The position numbers and the translations under genes are program-made. Below are positions 27,488 to 37,173 of a DNA stretch of 64,000 nt, piece by piece. Origin of the DNA: Opitutaceae bacterium (lineage in GTDB: Bacteria; Verrucomicrobiota; Verrucomicrobiia; Opitutales; Opitutaceae); assembly GCA_003151495.1 (NCBI GenBank), contig PLXR01000114.1, positions 49,121-113,120 of the forward strand, read 5' to 3'. Numbering within the stretch: the first letter of the stretch is position 1; every line of letters begins with the position of its first letter. Below the pieces are notes generated by a model. It was not told the origin of the DNA. It saw only the letters and a program-made list of their open reading frames with translations, and searched no databases.

Positions 27488-29620
27488 CTACGGGGCGGAG
27501 CGGATCAGGCCCAGCATCTTCAGCGCCGAGGGATCGCCAGGTCGCAGCTCTAGGACCTTCTCGAATTCCGCGGTGGCCTCGTCCTTCCTGCCCATCTGGA
27601 GGAGGGCGAGGCCCCTAAGAAAATGGGCCGGGACGAATCCGGGCTTCGAGCGGATGGCAGCCTCAATGTGCGCAAGGCCCTCGGGAATCCTGCCCGACCT
27701 GCATAGGATCATGCCCAGGTTGCTGTTGGCCTCGGCGAGCTCGGGATCGATGCGGAGGGCCTCCTCGAATTGCCCGGCCGCCTCGGCGACCCGGCCGGTC
27801 TGCACCAGCGCATTTCCCAGGTCGAAGTGGGCCTTGGCGAAACCCGGCTTGAGCCGAAGGGCGGCCTCGATCCGCTCGATCCCCTCGGGGGCGCGCCCCG
27901 AGGCGCACAGGGCCACACCGAGGCCTTCGCTTGCCTCCGCGAAGTCGGGCCGCAGGCGGAGCGCCTGCTCATAGCGGCCCATGGCCTCGTCGGACCGGCC
28001 GGGGACGGCCTGGAGCGCGTCGCCCAGGCCCTTGTAGGCGTCTGCATAGTCGGGCTGGGCCCGTATCGCCGACTCGTATTCGGAGACCGAAGGTGCGAAC
28101 TGCCCCGTCTCGTAGAGGGCCTTCGCCAGGTTGTAGAGCGCGGGCGCGAAGTCCGGCTGCAGCTGGAGCGCCGCGCGGTACTGCGCAATCGCCTCGGTGG
28201 GCCTGCCGGCCCGGTCCAGCGCATTCCCCAGGTTGCTGTGGGTCGCCTGGTCGGCGGGCTGGATCCTTAGCGACGCCTCAAATTCCGCCACGGCCTCGGG
28301 GATCCGCCCCGCCTGCGAGAGTGCCATTCCCAGGTTGTTGTGGGCGCGGGCGTTCCCCGGCCTCTCCCGGGCGGTGTCCCCCCAGAGGGAGAGAGGGCTC
28401 TTGTAGACCTCGTTCCTCGCCGAGGTCAGGAATCCAAGGATCAGCGCGACCCCCGCCAGCGGAACGAGACAACGGCGGCCGGCAAGGGCATAGGCGCCGG
28501 TCACAAGCGCAACGGCTGCGGCTGCCAAGGGTAGGTAGATCCTGTGCTCGGCCATCGTCTGGGTGGCGACGGGGACCGCGCTGCTCGGGGCAAGGATCAG
28601 CAGGAACCAGGCGCCGAGGAAGCCGAGCGCGGGGCGGCGCCAGACCGCCACTGCGGTGGCCGAAGCGAGGGACAGGACCACCAGGGCGCAGAAGGCTGCC
28701 TCGCCCGGCCCCCCGGCGAGATGGACCCCGTAGTCGAACACGAGGGGGTGGGGCCACGCGGAGAGCCTCAGGTAGTGGGCCACGGCCTCGACCTGGGTGA
28801 GCCAGTAGGCCACCGGCGAGGCCGAGCCAAACCCCGCCGAGCCGCCGCGGTTCCAGCCCGTGCTCGCCACGAGGACGGCGAGCAGAAGCCACGTGGAGGC
28901 GAGGGCCCCGTAGAGTCCCCTGCGGATTCGCAAGGCGCCCCCAAATGAGCCCGCGAGAAACGTCCTGTCGTAGAGGAGCAGCATCACAGGCGCCGTCACC
29001 ATGACCTCCTTCGTCGCCATTCCCAGGACGCACGCGGCCACGGTGAGCGCCCTCCATAGGGCGGGTCTCGCCGAATCCGACGAGCGGACGAGGCAGTAGA
29101 ACGTCGCCAGGTAGAACAGTCCGACCATCGACTCGACCCGCTGGACGACATAGGTGACGGACTCGGTCTGGAGCGGATGGAGGGTCCAAATGAGGGCTGC
29201 GGCAAGGGAGAGCGGAAGGGCGTCGCTTCCGAAACGCGCCCTAAGCCGCGGCAAGAGGAGCGTTCGCCGCACGACGCCCAAGAGCGCGAGCCCGGCAAGG
29301 ACGTGAACCAGGACGTTGAACGCGTGGTAGCTCCACACGTCCGTGCCGCTCACCGCGTAGTTGAGCGCGAGCGTGAGGTTCGCCAGGGGACGCCCTCCCA
29401 TGGTGGTCGCCTCCGCGGGGGGGAAGAACGCGCCCCAGACGGGCCACAGCGACCGGATGCTCGGGTTTTCCAGCACTGCGGTCGTGTCGTCGAAAACAAA
29501 GGGGACCCTGAAGCATCCATGATATGCCGCGAGCGTGCACGCGGCCAGCGCGGCCGCCGCCAGGAGCGAGAGCGACCGGGTTGCCGTCCGTGACGGCCGG
29601 GGGGACTCGGCGGCGCTCAT
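27488..29620 (-). CDS. Polytopic membrane protein with C-terminal TPR array (TMTC/DUF1736-like)
   Basis: 710 aa; PFVFDD...GRPLANLTLALNYAVSG...HAFNVLVHVLAGL...WTLHPLQTESVTYVVQRVESM, then about 8 TPRs. Confidence 0.82.
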   Translation of the reverse strand: MSAAESPRPSRTATRSLSLLAAAALAACTLAAYHGCFRVPFVFDDTTAVLENPSIRSLWPVWGAFFPPAEATTMGGRPLANLTLALNYAVSGTDVWSYHAFNVLVHVLAGLALLGVVRRTLLLPRLRARFGSDALPLSLAAALIWTLHPLQTESVTYVVQRVESMVGLFYLATFYCLVRSSDSARPALWRALTVAACVLGMATKEVMVTAPVMLLLYDRTFLAGSFGGALRIRRGLYGALASTWLLLAVLVASTGWNRGGSAGFGSASPVAYWLTQVEAVAHYLRLSAWPHPLVFDYGVHLAGGPGEAAFCALVVLSLASATAVAVWRRPALGFLGAWFLLILAPSSAVPVATQTMAEHRIYLPLAAAAVALVTGAYALAGRRCLVPLAGVALILGFLTSARNEVYKSPLSLWGDTARERPGNARAHNNLGMALSQAGRIPEAVAEFEASLRIQPADQATHSNLGNALDRAGRPTEAIAQYRAALQLQPDFAPALYNLAKALYETGQFAPSVSEYESAIRAQPDYADAYKGLGDALQAVPGRSDEAMGRYEQALRLRPDFAEASEGLGVALCASGRAPEGIERIEAALRLKPGFAKAHFDLGNALVQTGRVAEAAGQFEEALRIDPELAEANSNLGMILCRSGRIPEGLAHIEAAIRSKPGFVPAHFLRGLALLQMGRKDEATAEFEKVLELRPGDPSALKMLGLIRSAP

Positions 29621-29773
29621 GCGGGCTCTGGGCCTCGGTATGACCGGCTCTGTCGGGTCCGGGTTTGTCGTGGGGTCATCTTTTGCGGTCGGCAGCCTCC
29701 CTGTCTGACGCCCCGCAAACCCGCGTTCAATCCCAATGGTGGCGTGCCCCCCTGAGCATGCCGGCCAGGGAGG

Positions 29774-31180
29774 TCACGCGGTCGCCGAAAGCGGCAGCCT
29801 CACGACGAACCTCGCTCCGCCCCCCGGGGCCGCGCACGCCAACACCGTGCCGTTGTGCGACTCGACGATAGCCTTCACCAGGCTCAGCCCTAGGCCGAGG
29901 CCCCGTTGCGACCTGCTGGCGTCGCCCCTGTAGAGCCTCCGGAAGATGGCCTCGCTCTCGGATGCGGGGACGCCTGGGCCGTCGTCCGTGACGCAAAGCT
30001 CCGCATGGGACGAGTCCGCGCGAACGGAAAGGGTCACGTGGCCCCCGGCCGGCGTGTACTTGAGGGCGTTGTCCACGAGGTTGTTGACCGCCTGGCCCAG
30101 GCGCACGCCGTCGGCGTCCGTCTCCACGGGGACCGGCAGGTCCAGCCTCAGCTCGATGCCCTTCTCCTCGGCCACCTCCCTGTAGAGGTCCGCCGCGCGA
30201 ACGACGAGCGACCGGAGGTCAATCCTCGTCCGGTTCAGGCTCAGGGCGCCCCCCTCGGCCGCGGAGATGTCGAGCAGGGTGTCGACCACGTGCAGCAGTC
30301 GGTCCGTCTCGTCGATGCAGCTCGCGAGCGCGCTTCGCGCCTCCTCGTGGTCCTGCCCGTCGTGAAGCGCCAGCTCGGCGGTCCCGCGGAGGCGGGTGAG
30401 CGGCGTCCTCAGGTCGTGGGAGAGGCTGTCTAGGGTGCTCCTTAGGACCTGGACGTGCGCGGCGTTGCGCTCGAGGAGCGTGTTGAACTGGCCGACGAGC
30501 AGCGCGAGCTCGTCGCTCCCGGGCGGGCCCGCGACCCGCGCGCTCATGTCCCCGGTCTCCAGGATCCGGCGCGCGGTGTCGGAGACCAGGCGCAGGGGAC
30601 GGGTGGCGCGCCATGCCAGGAGCGTTCCCACGGCGATCGAGAGGAGGAGCGCGGCGGCACCGACCCAGGCGAAGGCCCGCCGGAAGGGCCGGAGGAGGAC
30701 CGCCAGGCTGTCGGTGCTGCGGCCGACCTGCAGGGCCCCTCCGTAGGCGAGCCTCGCCGACGCGACCGCGTAGTCGCGCAGGGCGTTCTGGGGGATCCTC
30801 ACCGACCGGATCTGGCGGGTCTCGGAGATTCCCCAGTCCCCTGGGACGGGGATGTTCGTCACCTGGGTCTGGATCCAGTCCGGCGGCACGGACAGGAACA
30901 CGGTGTCGTTGGAGGGCGCCAGCACCCTGACGAAGAAGGAGCGCACCTCGGGCGCGGTGTTGGAGTTGATCTCGGCCCTGAGCGCGAGGGCGCCCCCCTC
31001 GTCAAAGATGCGGCCCAGGCGGGCGGCGAGCTGCTCGACGGCCGCCTGCTCGCGGGCCTCGAGGGCATTCGCAAGCACCCAGTAAAGCACAGCGAAGAGG
31101 AGCGCGGCGACCGTCGCGAAGACCGCCGTGTAGAGCCACGCCAGCCTCAGCGCCAGGGACCTGCGGAGGCGCTCAAACAT
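29774..31180 (-). CDS. Two-component sensor histidine kinase (TM-HAMP-HisKA-HATPase)
   Basis: 468 aa; LRSTLDSLSHDLRTPLTRLRG, NNLVDNALKYTPAGG, VTDDGPGVP, GLGLGLSLVKAIVESHNG. Confidence 0.92.
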   Translation of the reverse strand: MFERLRRSLALRLAWLYTAVFATVAALLFAVLYWVLANALEAREQAAVEQLAARLGRIFDEGGALALRAEINSNTAPEVRSFFVRVLAPSNDTVFLSVPPDWIQTQVTNIPVPGDWGISETRQIRSVRIPQNALRDYAVASARLAYGGALQVGRSTDSLAVLLRPFRRAFAWVGAAALLLSIAVGTLLAWRATRPLRLVSDTARRILETGDMSARVAGPPGSDELALLVGQFNTLLERNAAHVQVLRSTLDSLSHDLRTPLTRLRGTAELALHDGQDHEEARSALASCIDETDRLLHVVDTLLDISAAEGGALSLNRTRIDLRSLVVRAADLYREVAEEKGIELRLDLPVPVETDADGVRLGQAVNNLVDNALKYTPAGGHVTLSVRADSSHAELCVTDDGPGVPASESEAIFRRLYRGDASRSQRGLGLGLSLVKAIVESHNGTVLACAAPGGGARFVVRLPLSATA

Positions 31181-31844
31181 GGGGCCTGAAGATGTAGCCC
31201 ACGCGCCTGACGGTCTCGATGCGCGTGCGGTCCGGGTCGACCTTCGCCCTGAGGCGGGAGACGACGACGTCGACGACGTTGGTCTGGGGATCGAAGCTGT
31301 AGTCCCAAACGTGCTCGAGGATCATCGTCTTGCTCACCGGTCGCCCCGCGTGGCGCAGGAAAAAGGCGAGGAGCGAGAATTCCCTGGGCTGGAGCTCGAC
31401 CCGGGAGCCCCCGAGGGTCACCTCGCGCGAGACGAGGTCGAGCTCGACGTCGCCCGCGGCAAGTCGCGTCGCCTCCGGCGACTGCGAGGCGCGGCGGATC
31501 AGCGCATGGACGCGGGCCAGGAGCTCCGAGAATGCGAACGGCTTGGTCATGTAGTCGTCACCGCCGCTCTGAAGGCCCCGGACCCTGTCGTCCACGGAGG
31601 TCCTCGCGCTCAGAAAGAGCACCGGAACGGTGCTTCGGGCGGAGCGCAGTCGCCTCACGAGGCTTATCCCGTCAAGCTTCGGCAGCATGATGTCCACAAC
31701 GGCAGCGTCATAGTCCGTGCTCTGGGCGAAATCCAGCCCGGCCTCGCCGTCGGGGGCATGGTCGACCGCGAAGCCGGCCTGCTTTAGGCCGCGCACGACG
31801 AACGAGGCGATCTTATCATCATCCTCAACTACGAGCACTCGCAT
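31173..31844 (-). CDS. OmpR-family response regulator
   Basis: 223 aa; MRVLVVEDDDKIASFV, VVDIMLPKLDGISLV, winged-helix C-term (LQPREFSLLAFFLRHAGRPVSKTMILEHVWDYSFDPQTNVVDVVVSRLRAKVD); 8-bp overlap with the kinase. Confidence 0.94.
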   Translation of the reverse strand: MRVLVVEDDDKIASFVVRGLKQAGFAVDHAPDGEAGLDFAQSTDYDAAVVDIMLPKLDGISLVRRLRSARSTVPVLFLSARTSVDDRVRGLQSGGDDYMTKPFAFSELLARVHALIRRASQSPEATRLAAGDVELDLVSREVTLGGSRVELQPREFSLLAFFLRHAGRPVSKTMILEHVWDYSFDPQTNVVDVVVSRLRAKVDPDRTRIETVRRVGYIFRPHV

Positions 31845-31967
31845 GCGGGCGATTGTGGCGGGCGTCGCGGTTTTTTAAAGGGGCAAAGCGACCCGGGGGC
31901 CAATTCTGTCCAAACTGTAATCATTGCGACAGGATGGGGCAACCGGGGTGGTGTACGCTGGGGCACC

Positions 31968-33482
31968 ATGACAAGACTCACCCTTCACACGCCCCGCTTG
32001 CGCAGGGCGGTTCAGCTGGCCTCTGCGCTCGCCCTTGCGGGCGCCTTCGTCGCGATCCGCGCCGAGAAATCCGACCCGACGATCTCCATCAAGCGTGACG
32101 ACCGCCCCGTCCCGCGGAGCGAGTCCGACCGCGTCAGCTACTCCGACGTCGTCAGCCGCGTCTCGCCGAGCGTCGTCAAGATCACGGTCCAGTCCAAGGC
32201 GAAGCGGGTCGAGGCGAAGGAGGGCGACATGCCCGGGCTCGGCGACCCGATGCTCCGGCAGTTCTTTGGCGGGCGCATGCCCGAACTTCGCCAGGAGCCT
32301 ATGAATGGGCTCGGATCCGGAGTCATCATAAGCGCGGACGGCTACATCGTGACCAACAACCACGTGGTGGACGGCGCCGACACCGTCACGGTCGCTCTCT
32401 CCGACGGCCGCGAGCTCCCGGCGAAGGTGGTGGGGCGGGATCCGCTCACGGACATAGCCGTCGTAAAGGTCGAGGCAAAGGACCTCCCCTCTATAACCAT
32501 GGCCGACAGCTCGAAGATCCTCGCGGGCGACCGCGTGCTCGCGATCGGCAACCCCTTCGGCATCGGCGAGACCGTGACCAGCGGCATCGTGAGCGCCACG
32601 GGCCGCAGGGTCGGGATACTCAACGACGTCCACGGCTACGAGGACTTCATCCAGACGGACGCCGCGATCAACCCCGGCAACTCGGGTGGCGCCCTGGTCG
32701 ACGTGAACGGCCGCCTGGTCGGCATCAACACGGCGATCCTGAGCCGCAGTGGCGGCTTCCAGGGCGTCGGCCTGGCGGTGCCCTCGAACTTGGTCGGCCA
32801 GGTGGCCGACAGCCTGGTCAGGACGGGCCGGGTGGTGCGCGGCTTCCTTGGGATCAACATCCAGAACATCACGCCGGCCCTGGTCGACTCCTTCAACCTG
32901 AAGACCCGCGAGGGGGCCCTCGTCGCCGAGGTGACACCCGACAGCCCCGCGGCCCAGGCGGGAATCAAGAGCGGCGACGTCATCACCCGCGTCAACGGGC
33001 AGCCCGTGACCGACTCGGGCAACCTTGCGCTCACGGTGAGCGGACAGGGGCCGGGCAAGAAGCTTGCCTTCGACATCCTTCGCGACGGCAAGGAGGTGAA
33101 GCTCGATGCCACGACCGGCGAGCGACCTGGATCCCCGGGCGCCCCGGGAGGCGCGCTTGCCGCGGACGACGACCAGGGCGTCCTGAACGGGGTGACGGTG
33201 GACGACCTCAACGTCGACACCCGCCAGCAGTTCAACCTGCCTCCCCATGTCCATGGCGCCCTGGTGACGAACGTCGAGGCGGACTCGGCCGCGGCCCGGG
33301 CGGGGATCAGCGCGGGGGACGTCATCCTCGAGATCAACCGGCACCCCGTGAAGTCATCCCAGGACGCGGTGAGCCTCAGCGCCAAGACCGAGAGCAAGAA
33401 GACCCTCCTTCGCCTTTGGTCGCGGGGCTCAACCCTGTTCCTGGTCGTGGACGAATCGGCGCAGGACAAGCCCACCTCTTAG
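31968..33482 (+). CDS. DegP/HtrA-type periplasmic serine protease (trypsin + two PDZ)
   Basis: 504 aa; NNHVVDGA (His), LTDIAVVKV (Asp), AAINPGNSGGALVD (Ser), two PDZ-like domains. Confidence 0.93.
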   Translation: MTRLTLHTPRLRRAVQLASALALAGAFVAIRAEKSDPTISIKRDDRPVPRSESDRVSYSDVVSRVSPSVVKITVQSKAKRVEAKEGDMPGLGDPMLRQFFGGRMPELRQEPMNGLGSGVIISADGYIVTNNHVVDGADTVTVALSDGRELPAKVVGRDPLTDIAVVKVEAKDLPSITMADSSKILAGDRVLAIGNPFGIGETVTSGIVSATGRRVGILNDVHGYEDFIQTDAAINPGNSGGALVDVNGRLVGINTAILSRSGGFQGVGLAVPSNLVGQVADSLVRTGRVVRGFLGINIQNITPALVDSFNLKTREGALVAEVTPDSPAAQAGIKSGDVITRVNGQPVTDSGNLALTVSGQGPGKKLAFDILRDGKEVKLDATTGERPGSPGAPGGALAADDDQGVLNGVTVDDLNVDTRQQFNLPPHVHGALVTNVEADSAAARAGISAGDVILEINRHPVKSSQDAVSLSAKTESKKTLLRLWSRGSTLFLVVDESAQDKPTS

Positions 33483-33489
33483 GTAGCGG

Positions 33490-33529
33490 GGCCCGGCGGG
33501 CACCCCGGCCCCGGGGCGCCCGCCGGGCC
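33490..33529 (+). terminator. 40-nt GC-rich hairpin immediately downstream of the HtrA gene
   Basis: GGCCCGGCGGGC-A-CCCCGG-CC-CCGGGG-C-GCCCGCCGGGCC: 12-bp and 6-bp perfect stems; no clear T-tract follows. Confidence 0.45.
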
Positions 33530-33701
33530 ATTGGGCTGGGGGGGGGACCGAAGCGGGTAACCCTGCCTATATATATGTTGAGGATCGCCGGGGCATGGGT
33601 ACGTTGGGATTGTATCGGGAAAGGGCCGCGGGGGCCATTCCCGTCCCCCCGTTCGGGGTTCACCCTCGGACGCCCCCCAACCAAGCCCAAAGAAGCGCGC
33701 C

Positions 33702-34079
33702 GTGCCCCGAATCCTCCTAGTCGACGACGATGACGCCGTGCGCAGTACCCTGCGGCGGGCGCTCACCAGGCTGGGATACGAGGTCCGGGAGGCCTCGAAC
33801 GGCAAGGAGGCGATGAAGCTCTGCGCCCAGGAGACGCCCGACTTGGTCATGACGGACATCATCATGCCCGAGCAGGAGGGCCTTGAGACCATCCGCGCGA
33901 TCCGTCGCCTGCACCCGGGATTGAAGGTGGTCGCCATGTCGGGGGGCGGCAGGATTGTGGCGACCGACTACCTGAAGACCGCGGCGACGCTCGGGGCCGA
34001 CGCGGTGCTCGCCAAACCGTTCTCGACGGAGGAGATGGCGTCGGCCTTGGCATTGCTTCTGGAAGCCCCGAAGGCCTGA
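33702..34079 (+). CDS. Single-domain response regulator (CheY-like)
   Basis: 125 aa, GTG start; RILLVDDDDAVRSTL, VMTDIIMPEQEGL, LAKPFSTEEM. Confidence 0.9.
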   Translation: MPRILLVDDDDAVRSTLRRALTRLGYEVREASNGKEAMKLCAQETPDLVMTDIIMPEQEGLETIRAIRRLHPGLKVVAMSGGGRIVATDYLKTAATLGADAVLAKPFSTEEMASALALLLEAPKA

Positions 34080-34229
34080 GCAAGGCCCGGCAAAGGCGGC
34101 GGCACGGGGATTTTTTCCCACATGCTCGGTTTTTCGGTTTCCAAGTCCGGGGATGTTACCTTCAATGCGCCGCCCCCTGAACTGCGCAGGCTTTCGCGGC
34201 CCGGCGTTCCAGCCCCTTCCCAACCCACG

Positions 34230-36371
34230 ATGACCATGCCCCTTTCCCCCGTCCAGACCCGCTGGCTAGCAACGACGGCGGCCCTGCTCGTTCCGCTGAC
34301 CGACCTGTATCCGGCGGCAGGCCGGGACTGGCCCGCGTACCTCGGGGACAAGGCGGCGAGCCATTACTCCACCCTGGACCAGATTACGCCCGGCAACGTG
34401 AAGGGGCTCGAGGTGGCGTGGACCTGGCATGCGGGCGACGCGCGGCCGGACAGCTCGCAGATCCAGTGCAACCCGCTTGTCATTGACGGCGTGATCTATG
34501 CCACGACGCCGGCGATGAAGCTGGTGGCGCTCGACGCTCGAACCGGGACGGAGCTCTGGCGCTTCGAGCCGCTGGAGCCGAACGGGGTCAACCGGGGGCT
34601 CACGTTCTGGGGGGAGGGCGCCGAGCGCCGGATCCTCTACGGCAACGGCCACTGGCTCCACGCGGTCGAGGCCAGGACGGGGAAGCTCATCGAGAGCTTC
34701 GGCGACCACGGGAGGGTGGACCTTTCCGAGGGGCTGGGGCGGGACGTCACGGGGCTTGCTATCCAGATGAACACCCCGGGCGTGATCTTCCACGACCTGA
34801 TCATCCTTTCGATGAGGGTGGGCGAGGGGCCCGGGCCCGCGGCCCCGGGGCATGTCCGCGCCTTCGACGTGAGGACCGGAAAGCAGGTGTGGATCTTTCA
34901 CGCGATACCTTACCCCGGGGAGCCCGGATACGAGGCCTGGCCTCCCGATGCCTGGCAGCGCATCGGCGGCGTGAACGCGTGGCCCGGCATGACCGTTGAC
35001 GACGAGCACGGCCTCGTTTTCTGCCCGATCGGATCGGCGACCTATGACTTCTGGGGGGGCGCCAGGATAGGCGACGACCTTTATGCCGACAGCCTCGTCG
35101 TGCTCGACGCAGCCACCGGCCGCCATGTCTGGCACTACCAGTTCACCCATCACGACCTCTGGGACCGAGATCCTCCGGCTCCCCCGACGCTCCTCACGGT
35201 GCACAGGGACGGCCGGGACATCCCTGCGGTCGCCCAGGTCACCAAGAGCGGCCATGTCTGGGTCTTCAACCGCGTGACCGGCGAGCACCTCTTTCCCTTC
35301 GAGGAGATCGCGGTGCCCAGCTCCGACCTTGCAGGGGAGGTTGCCTCTCCGACGCAGCCGCTGCCGCTCAAGCCCGCGCCGTTCGCCCGCCAGCGTTTCA
35401 CGGTCGACGAGATCACAGACCGGACCCCCGGGGCGCACAAGGCCGTGCTCGAGCGCTTCTTTCACGTCAGGCCGCACGTCCCGTTCGGGCCCCCGAGCCG
35501 GGAGGGAACGATCATCTTCCCTGGCTTCGACGGCGGGGCGGAATGGGGCGGCGCCGCCGCCGACCCGCAGGGCGTCCTTTACGTCAACTCCTCCGACATG
35601 CCCTGGATCCTCAGCATGATCGACTCCGGCGGGGCGACCTCGCTCGGCCAGCAGGTCTACCTGCAGAACTGCACGGGCTGCCACGGTGCGGACCGCCAGG
35701 GCAACAAGGCGGGGAACATCCCCTCGCTCGTCGACGTCAAGCAGCGCCTTACGCGCGAGCAGACGATCGAGGTCATCACGAAGGGTCGCGCGGTCATGCC
35801 CTCATGGGGATTCCTCACGCAGGTGCAGCGCGAGTCCGTGGCATCCTTCCTTCGCGGGGAGGCTCCCCCCGAGGAGGCGGTCCGGGCCGGGGCGTGGGAC
35901 ACCTATCTCACCGATCACGTCACCTCGGGGTTTGTGCCCCCTCCCTACACGGGCACGGGCTACAACCGGTGGCTCGACCCCGACGGATATCCTGCCGTCA
36001 AGCCGCCGTGGGGCACGCTAAACGCCATCGACCTGAACACGGGCGAATACCTCTGGAAGATCCCGCTCGGGATCTATCCCGAGCTGATCGCCAAGGGACT
36101 CCCCCCGACGGGCACTGAGAATTACGGCGGTCCCCTGGTCACCAAGGGGGGCATTGTCTTCATCGGGGCGACGAGGGACGAGATGTTCAGGGCATTCGAC
36201 AAGCGGACCGGCAGGGAGCTTTGGAGCACCAAGCTGCCTGCGGCGGGCTACGCGACCCCTGCGACTTACGAGGTCGATGGCCGGCAGTTCGTCGTGATCG
36301 CCTGCGGCGGGGGAAAGTCGGGAACGAAGAGTGGCGACAGCTATGTCGCCTTCGCGCTCCCCAAGGACTGA
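34230..36371 (+). CDS. PQQ-dependent dehydrogenase with internal cytochrome c domain
   Basis: WPAYLGDKAASHYSTLDQITPGNVKGLEVAWTW, DLWDRDPPAPPTLLTV, C-terminal GGPLVTKGGIVFIGATRDEMFRAFDKRTGRELW; CTGCHG in an inserted block; longer start possible at 34122. Confidence 0.92.
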   Translation: MTMPLSPVQTRWLATTAALLVPLTDLYPAAGRDWPAYLGDKAASHYSTLDQITPGNVKGLEVAWTWHAGDARPDSSQIQCNPLVIDGVIYATTPAMKLVALDARTGTELWRFEPLEPNGVNRGLTFWGEGAERRILYGNGHWLHAVEARTGKLIESFGDHGRVDLSEGLGRDVTGLAIQMNTPGVIFHDLIILSMRVGEGPGPAAPGHVRAFDVRTGKQVWIFHAIPYPGEPGYEAWPPDAWQRIGGVNAWPGMTVDDEHGLVFCPIGSATYDFWGGARIGDDLYADSLVVLDAATGRHVWHYQFTHHDLWDRDPPAPPTLLTVHRDGRDIPAVAQVTKSGHVWVFNRVTGEHLFPFEEIAVPSSDLAGEVASPTQPLPLKPAPFARQRFTVDEITDRTPGAHKAVLERFFHVRPHVPFGPPSREGTIIFPGFDGGAEWGGAAADPQGVLYVNSSDMPWILSMIDSGGATSLGQQVYLQNCTGCHGADRQGNKAGNIPSLVDVKQRLTREQTIEVITKGRAVMPSWGFLTQVQRESVASFLRGEAPPEEAVRAGAWDTYLTDHVTSGFVPPPYTGTGYNRWLDPDGYPAVKPPWGTLNAIDLNTGEYLWKIPLGIYPELIAKGLPPTGTENYGGPLVTKGGIVFIGATRDEMFRAFDKRTGRELWSTKLPAAGYATPATYEVDGRQFVVIACGGGKSGTKSGDSYVAFALPKD

Positions 36372-36544
36372 CGCGCGGCGCTCGGGAGCAAGGTTGGCCC
36401 CTTCAAGGAGCGGGCGGGCCGCCGCGTGCGCCGACGCCGACCGCAAGATATGCGCAGTTTTGCTGCAAAATCGCGCGAGTGATTCGAGGGGGTCGAGCGT
36501 ATCACCTGCTGACCGCACAAATAGACGATCAACAACCCTCAGAA

Positions 36545-36946
36545 ATGACTCCCATGAATGTAAAGATTCAGACCCTCAGGCTCCTCGGGCTGGGCTCCCT
36601 CCTGGCCCTCGCCCTCGGCATCACATCGACGGCCCTTCGCGCTGTCCCCACCCAGCCGTTGCCGAACCGCGTGGCGACCACGGTCGCCGCCGGCGATTCC
36701 AATGCGACGGCTATGGCTTGCACCGCGTGCAGGACCATTTCCGTCACGCAGCGCGGGTCCCTTCAGGGAACAAAGGCGGGCACGGCCCTCTTCACGGTCG
36801 GCACAACGCACGAATGCGCGATGTGCGGCGGCCAGATCTCGAGGGTGGGCGGAAACATGACGGAGACGATGCAGCAAAACTGCCCCATCTGCGGCAAGTC
36901 CCACCCATCCTGCTGCGAGGCAGCTTCCGCCGGGAACAGCGGCTAG
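36545..36946 (+). CDS. Exported cysteine-rich small protein, function unknown
   Basis: 133 aa; signal-peptide-like N-term, then CTAC, CAMC, CPIC, CC clusters. Confidence 0.65.
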   Translation: MTPMNVKIQTLRLLGLGSLLALALGITSTALRAVPTQPLPNRVATTVAAGDSNATAMACTACRTISVTQRGSLQGTKAGTALFTVGTTHECAMCGGQISRVGGNMTETMQQNCPICGKSHPSCCEAASAGNSG

Positions 36947-37173
36947 TCGGCCGGGGGCGCCTTCCGATACCCGCTCCAGGATGATCGCCCCCTTAACCCG
37001 ACCTTCCAGTCACGCAGTCCAAGGAGGCAGTGTCTTCAATTGCCGACATCTTGCCCTTTCTTGCTCCAGCGGAGGCCGCTTGGGCGAAAACTCCCTGAAG
37101 GAGTCACCCCGGCGCACCGGAAACTTGATGTTCGGACGAGGTCCGAGCTGACTTCTGCAGGTTCGACTCGAAA

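Noticed and set aside
27570-28330. DNA-level tandem repeat
   Set aside because: Periodicity is explained by the encoded TPR motifs
31875-33344. 489-aa minus-strand ORF across HtrA
   Set aside because: Shadow of the well-supported HtrA frame
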